DNA of 64,000 nt from Umezawaea sp049997955 (GTDB taxonomy: Bacteria; Actinomycetota; Actinomycetes; Mycobacteriales; Pseudonocardiaceae). Position 1 is the stretch's first letter, and every line of letters starts with the position of its first letter. The DNA is taken from positions 434,001 through 498,000 of the forward strand of contig JAEBDY010000002.1 in NCBI GenBank assembly GCA_049997955.1. The letters are read 5' to 3'. A model generated the notes under the pieces. The model had not been told where the DNA came from, searched no databases, and saw only the letters and a list, made by a program, of their open reading frames with translations. The position numbers were made by a program, and so were the translations under genes. Below are positions 50,749 to 60,673 of this stretch, in pieces.

Positions 50749-51258
50749 TCACTCGTTCGAGTGGCCCAGGTTCAGGACGAAAGCGTGCAGCGTCAAACCG
50801 GACACCGTTTGCCAATCGCGTTCGGGCAGGCGTTCGAAACCGTGCCGGCGGTACAGCCGGTGCGCCGTGGTCATGTGTTCCGAGCTGCTGAGCACCAGCC
50901 GTCGCACCCCCGCGGCCTTCGCGTGGTCGATCACGGCCTGGAGCAGCTGCTCACCAACACCCCGCCCCCGAGCCGCGGGCGCGACGGCCAGCATGCGGAA
51001 TTCGAGTTCGCCCTCCCGGGAGACCTCCGACCACCGGGTACCGGGATGGACCACGGTCACCGTTCCCACCACCTCACGCCCGGCCACGGCGACCAGCAGC
51101 TCCGCCTCCACCGCGCGGGTCGCCGCATCCCCCAGGTCGTCCGCGTACCCGCCGGTCCGGGAGTCGATGTGCTTGTCCGCGAAGTAGGCGGCGACGGTGA
51201 TTCGGCCCGCCGCCTCCCACTCATCGGGGTGGGCGGCGCGAACGGTCACCTCACTCAT
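50749..51258 (-). CDS. GNAT-family N-acetyltransferase
   Basis: A 169-residue acetyltransferase with the acetyl-CoA motif MLAVAPAARGRGVGEQLLQAVIDHA (R/QxxGxG/A) near residue 90 and LYRRHGFERLP at the C-terminal part. Substrate unknown. Its start ATG 51258 overlaps the ligA end by 8 nt on the same strand, so it is translated from the ligA message. Confidence 0.88.
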   Translation of the reverse strand: MSEVTVRAAHPDEWEAAGRITVAAYFADKHIDSRTGGYADDLGDAATRAVEAELLVAVAGREVVGTVTVVHPGTRWSEVSREGELEFRMLAVAPAARGRGVGEQLLQAVIDHAKAAGVRRLVLSSSEHMTTAHRLYRRHGFERLPERDWQTVSGLTLHAFVLNLGHSNE

Positions 51259-53386
51259 CCGAAGCTCCGACGGTCGCCACCTCGACCGCGGCGTCGGGCC
51301 CCTCCGCCAGCAGAACGCGGAAGCCCGCCTCGTCCAGTACCGGCACCTTCAGCTGAACGGCCTTGTCGTGCTTGGACCCCGGAGAATCACCGACCACCAC
51401 GAACGCGGTCTTCTTCGACACCGACCCCGCCGCCTTGCCGCCCCTGGACAGGATGGCCTCCTTCGCCTCATCTCTGGAGAAGGTCTCCAGGGACCCCGTC
51501 ACCACGATCGACAGGCCCTCCAGGTTGCGGGGGATGCTGGTGTCGCGCGTCTCCTCCATGCGCACCCCGGACTCGCGCCACTTGCGGACGACGTCCTGGC
51601 GCCACTCGGTCTCGGCCCACTCGCGCACCGCCAGCGCGATGGTCGGACCGACGCCCTCGGCGGACGCCAACTCCTCCTCCGAGGCGGTGGAGATGCGGTC
51701 GATGGAGCCGAACTCCTGGGCCAGGGCGCGGGACGCGGTCGGGCCGACGTGGCGGATCGACAGGGAGACGATGATCCTCCACAGTGGACGCTGCTTGGCG
51801 GCTTCCAGGTTGTCCAGGAGCTTCTGCGCGTTGGCGGAGAGGACGCCGTGCATGGTGCGGAACAGCTCCACCTCCAGCAGCTTGTCCGCGTCCAGCGAGA
51901 ACAGGTCGCCCTCGTCGGCGTAGGCCTCGGAGTCGGCCAGCGCCACGGCGGCCTCGTAGCCGAGGACCTCGATGTCGAGCGCGGAACGGCTGCCCAGGTA
52001 CGCCAGGCGCTCGCGGAGCTGGCCGGGACAGGCCTGCGCGTTGGGGCAGCGGATGTCGACGTCGCCCTCCTTCATCGGCCGCAGCTGCCAACCGCACTCG
52101 GGGCACGCCAACGGCATGACGAACGGGTGGGCGTCGGCCGGGCGGACGTCGATGACGGGCCCCATGACCTCGGGGATCACGTCGCCCGCCTTGCGGATGA
52201 CGATGCGGTCGCCGATCCAGACACCCTTGCGCTCCACCTCGCTGGCGTTGTGCAGGGTCGCTCTGGCGACCGTCGACCCGGCCACCTTCACCGGTTCCAT
52301 CACGGCGTACGGGGTGACGCGGCCGGTGCGGCCCACCTGCACCTGGATGTCCAGGAGCGTGGTCGTCGCCTCCTCCGGCGGGTACTTGAACGCGATGGCC
52401 CACCGCGGGGCGCGGGAGGTGGTGCCGAGGCGGCGTTGCAGAGCCACCTCGTCGAGCTTGACGACGATGCCGTCGATCTCGTGCTCGGCGTCGTGCCGGT
52501 GGGCGCCCCAGTGCTCGACGTGCTTGCTCACCTCCTCGAACGAGTCGAGGACCCTGGTGTGCGTCGACACGGGCAGGCCCCACGCCTTGAGCGCCTCATA
52601 GGACTCGGACTGCCGGGTGGGCTCGAAGCCCTCGCGCTTGCCGATGCCGTGGCAGATCAGCAGCAGCGGCCTGCTCGCGGTGATCTTGGGGTCCTTCTGC
52701 CGCAACGAGCCCGCGGCGGTGTTGCGGGGGTTCGCGTACGGCGGCTTGCCTGCCTCGACCAGCTTCGCGTTCAGCTCCGTGAAGCCCTCCACGGGCATGA
52801 ACACCTCGCCGCGCACCTCCACCAGCGCGGGCACCGGGTACTCGGCGGTGCCCGTCAGGCGCTGCGGCACGGTGGACATGGTGCGGACGTTGAGCGTCAC
52901 GTCCTCGCCGGTGCGCCCGTCGCCCCTGGTCAGAGCGCGGACGAGCTTGCCGTCCCGGTAGAGCAGGTTGATCGCCAGACCGTCGATCTTCAGCTCGCAC
53001 AGGTAGTGCGTGTCGCCGCTGAACGCCTTCTCGATGCGCTCGAACCAGCCCCGCAGCTCGTCCACGTCGAACACGTTGTCGAGGCTGAGCATGCGTTCGA
53101 GGTGGTCGACGGCGGTGAACTCGGTCGAGAACGTGCCGCCGACGCGCTGCGACGGCGACTCGGGCGTGAGCAGGGAGGGGTGCGCGGCCTCCAGCGCCTC
53201 CAGTTCCTTCAACCGCGCGTCGAACTCGCCGTCGGTCACCGTCGGTGAGTCGAGCACGTAGTAGCGGAACTGGTGGCCCAGCAGTTCCTCCGCGAGTGCG
53301 GCGTGCCGCTCACGGGCGTCGGTCGGCACGTCCTCGACGCCCTCGACTACGGCTGAGGTGGGGTTGAGATCCTCGTTGCTGGTCAC
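51251..53386 (-). CDS. ligA: NAD-dependent DNA ligase
   Basis: A 711-residue ligase. Adenylation domain with active-site Lys133 in CELKIDGLAIN, OB fold, zinc finger (ACPECGW...CPNAQACPGQ), helix-hairpin-helix repeats (DIEVLGYEAAVAL...GVGPTIALAV) and a C-terminal BRCT domain (RNLEGLSIVVTGSLETFSRDEAKEAILSRGGKAAGSVSKKTAFVVVG). Joins nicks in replication and repair. Same neighbourhood as Rv3014c. Confidence 0.97.
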   Translation of the reverse strand: MTSNEDLNPTSAVVEGVEDVPTDARERHAALAEELLGHQFRYYVLDSPTVTDGEFDARLKELEALEAAHPSLLTPESPSQRVGGTFSTEFTAVDHLERMLSLDNVFDVDELRGWFERIEKAFSGDTHYLCELKIDGLAINLLYRDGKLVRALTRGDGRTGEDVTLNVRTMSTVPQRLTGTAEYPVPALVEVRGEVFMPVEGFTELNAKLVEAGKPPYANPRNTAAGSLRQKDPKITASRPLLLICHGIGKREGFEPTRQSESYEALKAWGLPVSTHTRVLDSFEEVSKHVEHWGAHRHDAEHEIDGIVVKLDEVALQRRLGTTSRAPRWAIAFKYPPEEATTTLLDIQVQVGRTGRVTPYAVMEPVKVAGSTVARATLHNASEVERKGVWIGDRIVIRKAGDVIPEVMGPVIDVRPADAHPFVMPLACPECGWQLRPMKEGDVDIRCPNAQACPGQLRERLAYLGSRSALDIEVLGYEAAVALADSEAYADEGDLFSLDADKLLEVELFRTMHGVLSANAQKLLDNLEAAKQRPLWRIIVSLSIRHVGPTASRALAQEFGSIDRISTASEEELASAEGVGPTIALAVREWAETEWRQDVVRKWRESGVRMEETRDTSIPRNLEGLSIVVTGSLETFSRDEAKEAILSRGGKAAGSVSKKTAFVVVGDSPGSKHDKAVQLKVPVLDEAGFRVLLAEGPDAAVEVATVGASDE

Positions 53387-53423
53387 GGGTGGAGCGTATC
53401 GAGCGGGTCCGACATTTTCGGAC

Positions 53424-54092
53424 TCAAGACCCGGACGAGGGCTGGTCGTCCACTTGGGCTAGTGAGCGCACGAGTTCCCGCAGCTCCAGGAGGTCGATCG
53501 TGGACGCGGGCTCCTGGGACGCCGTTTCCACCCGTCCGAGCCACTCCCCCGCCAGCCGCTCACCGAGGGTGACGTCCAGGGGCAGGAACGTCATCGCACG
53601 GCGGGCCTCCTCCTCCAGCTCGGCCAGCTCCGGGTGGTACACGGCCACGTCGACCGCACCGTCCGTCACCTGCGCGACCACCCGGAAGTCCCCCAACCGG
53701 AGGCGGTGACCGGCGAGGTTCACCGTCACCTCGGTCGGGTCCGGCACCGGCGGCACCGAGTCGTGGTACTCCCAGATCATGTCCTCGGGCGGCGCCGCCT
53801 CGATCCACGCGTCGGTGTACGGCCGCAGCCCAGGGTCCTCCTGGCCGCTCACCACCAGCGCGTAGATGGCCCGGTGCCCGCGTTCGAGCGAGAAGTGCAG
53901 GTCGGGGTGGACGGCCGCGACGAGTTCGCACAGCTCGTTCTCGACCCGGTTCGGCTCGCCGTCGCCGATCGCCGCGCTCACCGTCGGCAGCAGGTCGGAC
54001 CAGCCCTGCCAGAACGCCACCGCGGCCTCGTGCGGGCTCGGCAGGTGCACCGGGGGCAGGGGATCGGGGCGGCGTCGGCGGAACCAGCTCAT
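53424..54092 (-). CDS. Uncharacterised 222-residue protein
   Basis: I do not recognise a named family. It begins MSWFRRRRPDPLPPVHLPSPHEAAVAFWQGWSDLLPTVSAAIGDG, has a mixed alpha/beta middle (LCELVAAVHPDLHFSLERGHRAIYALVVSG, RPYTDAWIEAAPPEDMIWEYHDSVPPVPDPTEVTVNLAGHRLRL) and a Ser-rich acidic end. No signal peptide. ATG 54092 is chosen; a TTG 12 nt upstream is weaker. It lies between sdhB and ligA on the same strand. Confidence 0.72.
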   Translation of the reverse strand: MSWFRRRRPDPLPPVHLPSPHEAAVAFWQGWSDLLPTVSAAIGDGEPNRVENELCELVAAVHPDLHFSLERGHRAIYALVVSGQEDPGLRPYTDAWIEAAPPEDMIWEYHDSVPPVPDPTEVTVNLAGHRLRLGDFRVVAQVTDGAVDVAVYHPELAELEEEARRAMTFLPLDVTLGERLAGEWLGRVETASQEPASTIDLLELRELVRSLAQVDDQPSSGS

Positions 54093-54117
54093 GACCCCAT
54101 TCAACCCCGTGCGCGCG

Positions 54118-54848
54118 TCACCGGAGGTGGGAACGGAGCAGGTCGCGGTTGAGCTGCGCGATCGTGGTCAGCGGGATGCCCTTGGGGCACGCCGGGACGC
54201 ACTCGCCCGCGTTCGTGCAGCCGCCGAAGCCCAGGTCGTCGTGGGTCTGGACCATGTCCTGGGCGCGGCTCCAGCGTTCCGGCTGGCCCTGCGGCAGCGA
54301 GCCGAGGTGGGTCGCCTTGGCCGCGGTGAACAGCATCGCCGAGCCGTTCGGGCAGGCCGCCACGCACGCGCCGCAGCCGATGCACGCGGCCGAGGTGAAC
54401 GCGGCGTCGGCGGACTCCTTGGGCACGGGTGTGGCGTGCGCGTCCGGCGCGCTGCCGGTGGGGACGCTGATGTAGCCGCCGGATTCGACGATCCGGTCCA
54501 GGGCCGACCGGTCCACGACGAGGTCGCGCAGGACCGGGAACGGCTTGGCGCGCCACGGTTCCACGGTGATGGTGTCGCCGTCGGAGAAGTGCCGCAGGTG
54601 GAGCTGGCACGCCGTGGTGGCCTTCTCCGGGCCGTGCGCGACGCCGTTGATCATCAGCCCGCACATGCCGCAGATGCCCTCGCGGCAGTCGTGGTCGAAC
54701 GCCACCGGCTCCTCGCCGCTCATCACCAGCGACTCGTTGAGCACGTCGAGCATCTCCAGGAACGACATGTCGGGCGACAGGTCGTCCATCGGGTAGGTCA
54801 CGAGCGCGCCGGTCGGGCCGGACTGCCGCCAGATCCGCAGGGTCAGCT

Positions 54849-54852
<4 letters not shown>
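54118..54852 (-). CDS. sdhB: Succinate dehydrogenase/fumarate reductase iron-sulfur subunit
   Basis: A 244-residue protein with the 2Fe-2S ligands CREGICGMCGLMING near residue 55, then CIGCGACVAACPNGSAM and CTNAGECVPACPKGIP for the 4Fe-4S and 3Fe-4S clusters. Carries electrons from the flavoprotein to the membrane subunit. GTG 54852 follows GGAGC and overlaps the sdhA stop by 4 nt. Confidence 0.95.
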
Positions 54853-56731
<1,879 letters not shown>

Positions 56732-56732
<1 letters not shown>

Positions 56733-57361
56733 CAGCTCACCACTCCGAGAACGACTGCTGCGGGAACGGACAGGTAGCCGGCGCAGATGACGACCGCGAC
56801 GACCAGCGCGATGCCGCGCGGGGCCGTGACGCCGAGGCTCTGGAGGGCGCTCCACGCGCCGTGCCGGATGTGGAGTCCCAGCGCCAGCACGGCGATCGTG
56901 TACGCCAGCACGACGTACCAGAGCCGGAAGTCGGCGACGATGTTGTCGTGGACCGCGCCGGGAACGCCGTTGGGGTTCGCGACACCGGCCGTGAGGTCGA
57001 GCAGGTGGTAGACGAGGAACAGGGTGATGATCACGCCGCCCCAGCGCATGGTGCGCGCCGCGTAGCTCTGCGGTCGGCGGCCGTGCTCGTACCGCGTGGG
57101 TCGGGCCTTCTGCGCGCGGCGGGCGAGTTGGACCGCGGCGACCATGTGGAGGCCGACGCACAGCAGCAGCCCGAACCGGAGCGGCCACAGGATGCCGAGC
57201 TCGCGCAGCCAGGCGGCGTAGCCGTCGATGGCGGCGGGTCCGGAGAAGATCGTCAGGTTGCCGATCATGTGCCCGACGACGAACAGCAGCATGGCGATGC
57301 CGGTGACCGCCATGACGGCCTTCTTGCCGATCGTCGACCGGTACAGCCGGAGTGTTTGCAC
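56732..57361 (-). CDS. sdhC: Succinate dehydrogenase cytochrome b subunit (five-helix type)
   Basis: A 209-residue membrane protein with about five helices and conserved heme His in FVVGHMIGNL, GLHMVAAVQLARR and FLVYHLLDLTAG. GTG 57361 starts VQTLRLYRSTIGKKAVMAVTG. No ribosome site; TAGCGT ends 7 nt upstream and TTGGAC lies 19 nt further, so it is probably a leaderless promoter. First gene of sdhCAB. Passes electrons between quinone and SdhB. Confidence 0.93.
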
Positions 57362-57402
57362 GTCAGCGACGCTAGGCGCGAGTTCGACGAGTCGTCCAAT
57401 AC

Positions 57403-57422
57403 ATCGAAAGCCTCGTTTCGAT
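57403..57422. promoter_or_regulatory. Palindrome between sdhC and the LysR gene
   Basis: Perfect inverted repeat ATCGAAA (57403-57409), 6-nt spacer, TTTCGAT (57416-57422). It overlaps the LysR-gene promoter (TAGTCT at 57422-57427, start 6 nt later) and lies about 40 nt upstream of the sdhC start. Best candidate for the LysR-type operator controlling sdhCAB. Confidence 0.7.
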
Positions 57423-57433
57423 AGTCTGTGGCT

Positions 57434-58375
57434 ATGACACTCCAGCAGCTCGCGTACTTCCTGGCCGTGGCCCGGACGCGGCACTTCACGCGGGCCGCCG
57501 AGGAGTCGCGTGTGGCGCAACCCTCACTGAGCAAGCAGGTCCAGGCGCTGGAGAAGGAGCTCGGGGCCGAGCTGTTCAGCCGGGCTCGCGGGAACGTGGC
57601 CCTGACGCCCGCGGGCGAGGCGCTGCTGCCGATCGCGTTGCGGATCCTGTCCGATGTGGACACCGCGCGCCTGGAGGTCGCCGAACTGGTCGGGCTGCGC
57701 AGCGGCCGGGTGCGGGTCGGCGCGCCGCCGAGCCTGTGCGGCAGCCTGTTCGCCGACGTGCTGAAGCGGTACCACGACGCCTATCCGGGCATCCGGCTCC
57801 TGGTCACCGAGAACGGATCGCGCGACCTGGAACGGGACCTGACCGCAGGCGCGCTGGACCTGGCGCTGGTGATCGTGTCGCCGGGGCTGTCGCTGACCGC
57901 CGTGCCGCTGCTGGCCGAGGAGCTGGTGGTCGCCTCGGCGCAGCCGCTCGGCAAGGACCGGGTGCGGTTGAGCGACCTGAGGGACGAGCCGATGGTGATG
58001 TTCCGCGAGGGCTACGACCTGCGGGAGACCACCATGGCGGCCTGCCACGCCGCCGGGTTCGAGCCGCGGTTCTCGGTGGAGGGCGGGGAGATGGACGCGG
58101 TGCTGCGGTTCGTGGAGGCCGGGCTGGGGATCGCGCTGGTGCCGAGCATGGTGCTGGCCACGCGCCCGCTGCTGCACGGCACCCCGCTGGCGTCGCCGGG
58201 CGCCCGGCGGACCATCGCGCTGGCCCACCGCACGGACGTCGCGCCCACGGGTGCGGCGCGGGCGTTCCGCGCGGTGCTGATGAGCTTCCTGCGCGGTGCG
58301 GAGATGCCCTCAGGGGTTCGTCCGCTGGACCCAGTCACGCAGCTCGACAGCGGCGGCGGCGCGCTGCTCCGGTGA
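57434..58375 (+). CDS. LysR-family regulator, probably of sdhCAB
   Basis: A 313-residue regulator. Residues 1-62 form the LysR HTH (MTLQQLAYFLAVARTRHFTRAAEESRVAQPSLSKQVQALEKELGAELFSR), residues about 90-300 the periplasmic-binding-like effector domain (IVSPGLSLTAVPLLAEELVVAS). Divergent to sdhC with a perfect palindrome between them. ATG 57434 lies 6 nt past TAGTCT, with no ribosome site, so it is probably leaderless. The last 66 nt overlap the GH5 gene on the other strand. Confidence 0.9.
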   Translation: MTLQQLAYFLAVARTRHFTRAAEESRVAQPSLSKQVQALEKELGAELFSRARGNVALTPAGEALLPIALRILSDVDTARLEVAELVGLRSGRVRVGAPPSLCGSLFADVLKRYHDAYPGIRLLVTENGSRDLERDLTAGALDLALVIVSPGLSLTAVPLLAEELVVASAQPLGKDRVRLSDLRDEPMVMFREGYDLRETTMAACHAAGFEPRFSVEGGEMDAVLRFVEAGLGIALVPSMVLATRPLLHGTPLASPGARRTIALAHRTDVAPTGAARAFRAVLMSFLRGAEMPSGVRPLDPVTQLDSGGGALLR

Positions 58376-60079
58376 CGCCGGGGTGTTCGCGACCAGCGCG
58401 AAGTGCAGGCCGCCGACCGCGGTGGTGAGCAGCAACCGGTCCCCCGTCACCGCCACGTCGCCGACGTCGCTCACCACGGTCGTGCTCGCGGCCGCGAACG
58501 TCGCGGGCAGGTGCAGCTCGGTCGGCGCGGCGACGCCGTTGGAACGCCACACCAGGACGCCGAACTGACCGCTGCCGACCAGGGCCCGCACGGCGGGCAT
58601 GGTCTGCGGGACCCGGTTCCAGGACAGGGTGGTCGAGCCGTCCCTGGCCAGGTCCTCGTAGGTGAACGCGACCACGTCGCCCGCCACCGCGCGCGGGTAC
58701 AGCCGGTCGACCAGCCTGCTGTCGACGGTGAACCGCGGCTCGCCCGAGTCGTCCAGCCGCACGGCGGAGAAGTGCTCGTCGTTCATGGCGTCGCCGTCGG
58801 TCTTCACCTTGTTCGGGTTGTCGTTCATCAGTTCGCGGTGCCTGCCGTAGTAGACGTCCCAGTGCCACTGGCTGCCCGACAGCGCCGGGCCGGAACTCGC
58901 GGGCCGCGCCCACCAGTCCGCGCCGGACAGCCGGGAGTCGAGCGACTGGTAGATCGCCTTGAGCACGCTCGGGGTCTTGTCCGAGGTGTACCCGGAGATC
59001 GGGTGGCCGAACTCCGACACGATCGACGTCGTGCCGAGAGCCGCCGCCCGGTCGGCGATCCGGGCGAAGTCCGCGCGGTACTCGCCGTCGCCCGCCTTGC
59101 CCGGCTTGAGGATCCCGGACTGCGCCCTGCCGTCGTAGAAGTGCGAGTTGAACACGTACCGGTCGCCCAGGTGCGGCACGGCGGTGAGCCCGCCGGGTTC
59201 GGCGAAGGACTCGACGTTCTGGTTCCAGAACACCAGCGGCTCCACGAACGCGGCCTTGGCCGCCCAGCCCTCGTCGTCCATCACCGCCCGGAACTGCTGG
59301 TGGAACGGCCACAGGAGGTCGCGTTCCCACGCCACGCTCGTCTGCCCGGAGTCGTAGCGGCCCGCGTAGGGCTCGTTGATCGGGTCGACGCCGAGCAGCA
59401 GCCGGAACGCGCTCGCGGAGAGGTTCTCCTTGAGGTGCCGCAGGGTTTCCCCGGCCTGCCGCAGGAAGGCGTCGCGGATCCTGACCGGCCCGGCGGAGGT
59501 GGTGATCTCGCGGTTGTGCCAGAAGTCGTACGTCGCCGCGGTGACCGCGCCGTTGTTCTTCATGTTCTGGCCCCAGTGCACGCACAGCCCGCACGACTCG
59601 CGCGGGTACCCGCCCGCCCGCACCACCCACGCGGGCGCGCCGTCGCCGGTGTACCAGCTGTCGGGGTTGAACAGGTGCCGCGAGTAGAGGTCCTGGTGGA
59701 AGTCCAGGTAGACCAGGATCCCCTCGTCGGTGAACGCGCCGATCTGCTCCGCCACGCGGTCCAGGTACCCGTGGTCGATCCGCCCCGGCTCGGGCTCCAC
59801 CCACGCCCAGGTGACCAGGAACCGCACCGCGTTCGCACCGGTCATCCGCTTCATGGCGGACGCCGACAGCCGGGCGTCGGCGGTCGTCGCGAACGGCAGG
59901 CCGCGGTTCTCCGCGAGCTTCGCCGTGCCGGAGACGTTGAAGCCGCGCAGGGTGATCTCCCGACCCTGCTCGTCGCGGAACTTCCCGCCCTGGACGTGGA
60001 CGGCGGTGTCGTCCGGCGCCGCTCCCGCGGTCGGGGTGAGCGCCAGCGTCGCCGCCAGGAGCAGGAGGAACAGCCTCAT
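58310..60079 (-). CDS. Secreted GH5-family glycosidase (endoglycoceramidase-like)
   Basis: A 589-residue secreted enzyme with signal peptide MRLFLLLLAATLALTPTAGAA. The GH5 barrel shows the acid/base pair in LLGVDPINEPYAG (Glu of NEP) and the nucleophile in TTSIVSEFGHPISG. The N-terminal GGKFRDEQGREITLRGFNVSGTAKL and DFHQDLYSRHLF motif resemble endoglycoceramidase-type GH5 proteins. A beta-rich C-terminal domain follows. Could act on glycolipids or on a beta-glucan; the exact substrate is not clear. ATG 60079. Confidence 0.8.
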   Translation of the reverse strand: MRLFLLLLAATLALTPTAGAAPDDTAVHVQGGKFRDEQGREITLRGFNVSGTAKLAENRGLPFATTADARLSASAMKRMTGANAVRFLVTWAWVEPEPGRIDHGYLDRVAEQIGAFTDEGILVYLDFHQDLYSRHLFNPDSWYTGDGAPAWVVRAGGYPRESCGLCVHWGQNMKNNGAVTAATYDFWHNREITTSAGPVRIRDAFLRQAGETLRHLKENLSASAFRLLLGVDPINEPYAGRYDSGQTSVAWERDLLWPFHQQFRAVMDDEGWAAKAAFVEPLVFWNQNVESFAEPGGLTAVPHLGDRYVFNSHFYDGRAQSGILKPGKAGDGEYRADFARIADRAAALGTTSIVSEFGHPISGYTSDKTPSVLKAIYQSLDSRLSGADWWARPASSGPALSGSQWHWDVYYGRHRELMNDNPNKVKTDGDAMNDEHFSAVRLDDSGEPRFTVDSRLVDRLYPRAVAGDVVAFTYEDLARDGSTTLSWNRVPQTMPAVRALVGSGQFGVLVWRSNGVAAPTELHLPATFAAASTTVVSDVGDVAVTGDRLLLTTAVGGLHFALVANTPASPEQRAAAAVELRDWVQRTNP

Positions 60080-60168
60080 GTCGCCGAGCGTAGAGAAAGT
60101 GAATCTGATTCACATCCGCCGTTTGGACAACCAGCGGTGCTCCGGTGGGCGGCGCCTAGGCTGGGCGG

Positions 60169-60672
60169 GTGCTGATTCGACGCGAAGTACCCGGTGACGT
60201 GGAAGCCATCCGCTCGGTGACCGAGGCCGCGTTCGCCGCGAAACCGGGCGGGGAGCACCAGCTCGTCGACTGGTTGCGGGCCGACGAGGGGTGGATTCCG
60301 GCGTTGTCGCTGGTGGCCGAGGTGGACGGGGCCGTGGTGGGGCACGTGGTGTGCACGCGGGCCACTGTGGACGGTGCCAAGGCGCTTGGCCTGGGGCCGT
60401 TGAGCGTGCTGCCCTCGCACCAGCGGGCGGGCGTCGGGAAGGCGTTGGTGCACACCGTGCTGGGGATCGCCGACGCGTTGGAGGAGCCGCTCGTCGTGCT
60501 GCTGGGCGACCCGGAGTACTACTCGCGGTTCGGGTTCCGGCTGGCCGCGGAGTACGGGATCACGCCGCCGGTGGCCGAATGGGCACCGCACTTCCAGGCC
60601 CGGCCGTTGAGCGCCTACACCGAGGCGCTCAACGGCCGGTTCCGGTACGCGGAGCCGTTCGACCGGCTGTGA
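60169..60672 (+). CDS. GNAT acetyltransferase (YhbS-like)
   Basis: A 167-residue acetyltransferase: MLIRREVPGDVEAIRSVTEAAF, then LGPLSVLPSHQRAGVGKALVHTVLGIADALEEPLVVLLGDPEYYSRFGFRLAAEYGI, the pattern of YhbS-type predicted N-acetyltransferases. GTG 60169. Substrate unknown. Its stop is one base from that of the convergent GH9 gene. Confidence 0.9.
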   Translation: MLIRREVPGDVEAIRSVTEAAFAAKPGGEHQLVDWLRADEGWIPALSLVAEVDGAVVGHVVCTRATVDGAKALGLGPLSVLPSHQRAGVGKALVHTVLGIADALEEPLVVLLGDPEYYSRFGFRLAAEYGITPPVAEWAPHFQARPLSAYTEALNGRFRYAEPFDRL

Positions 60673-60673
60673 C

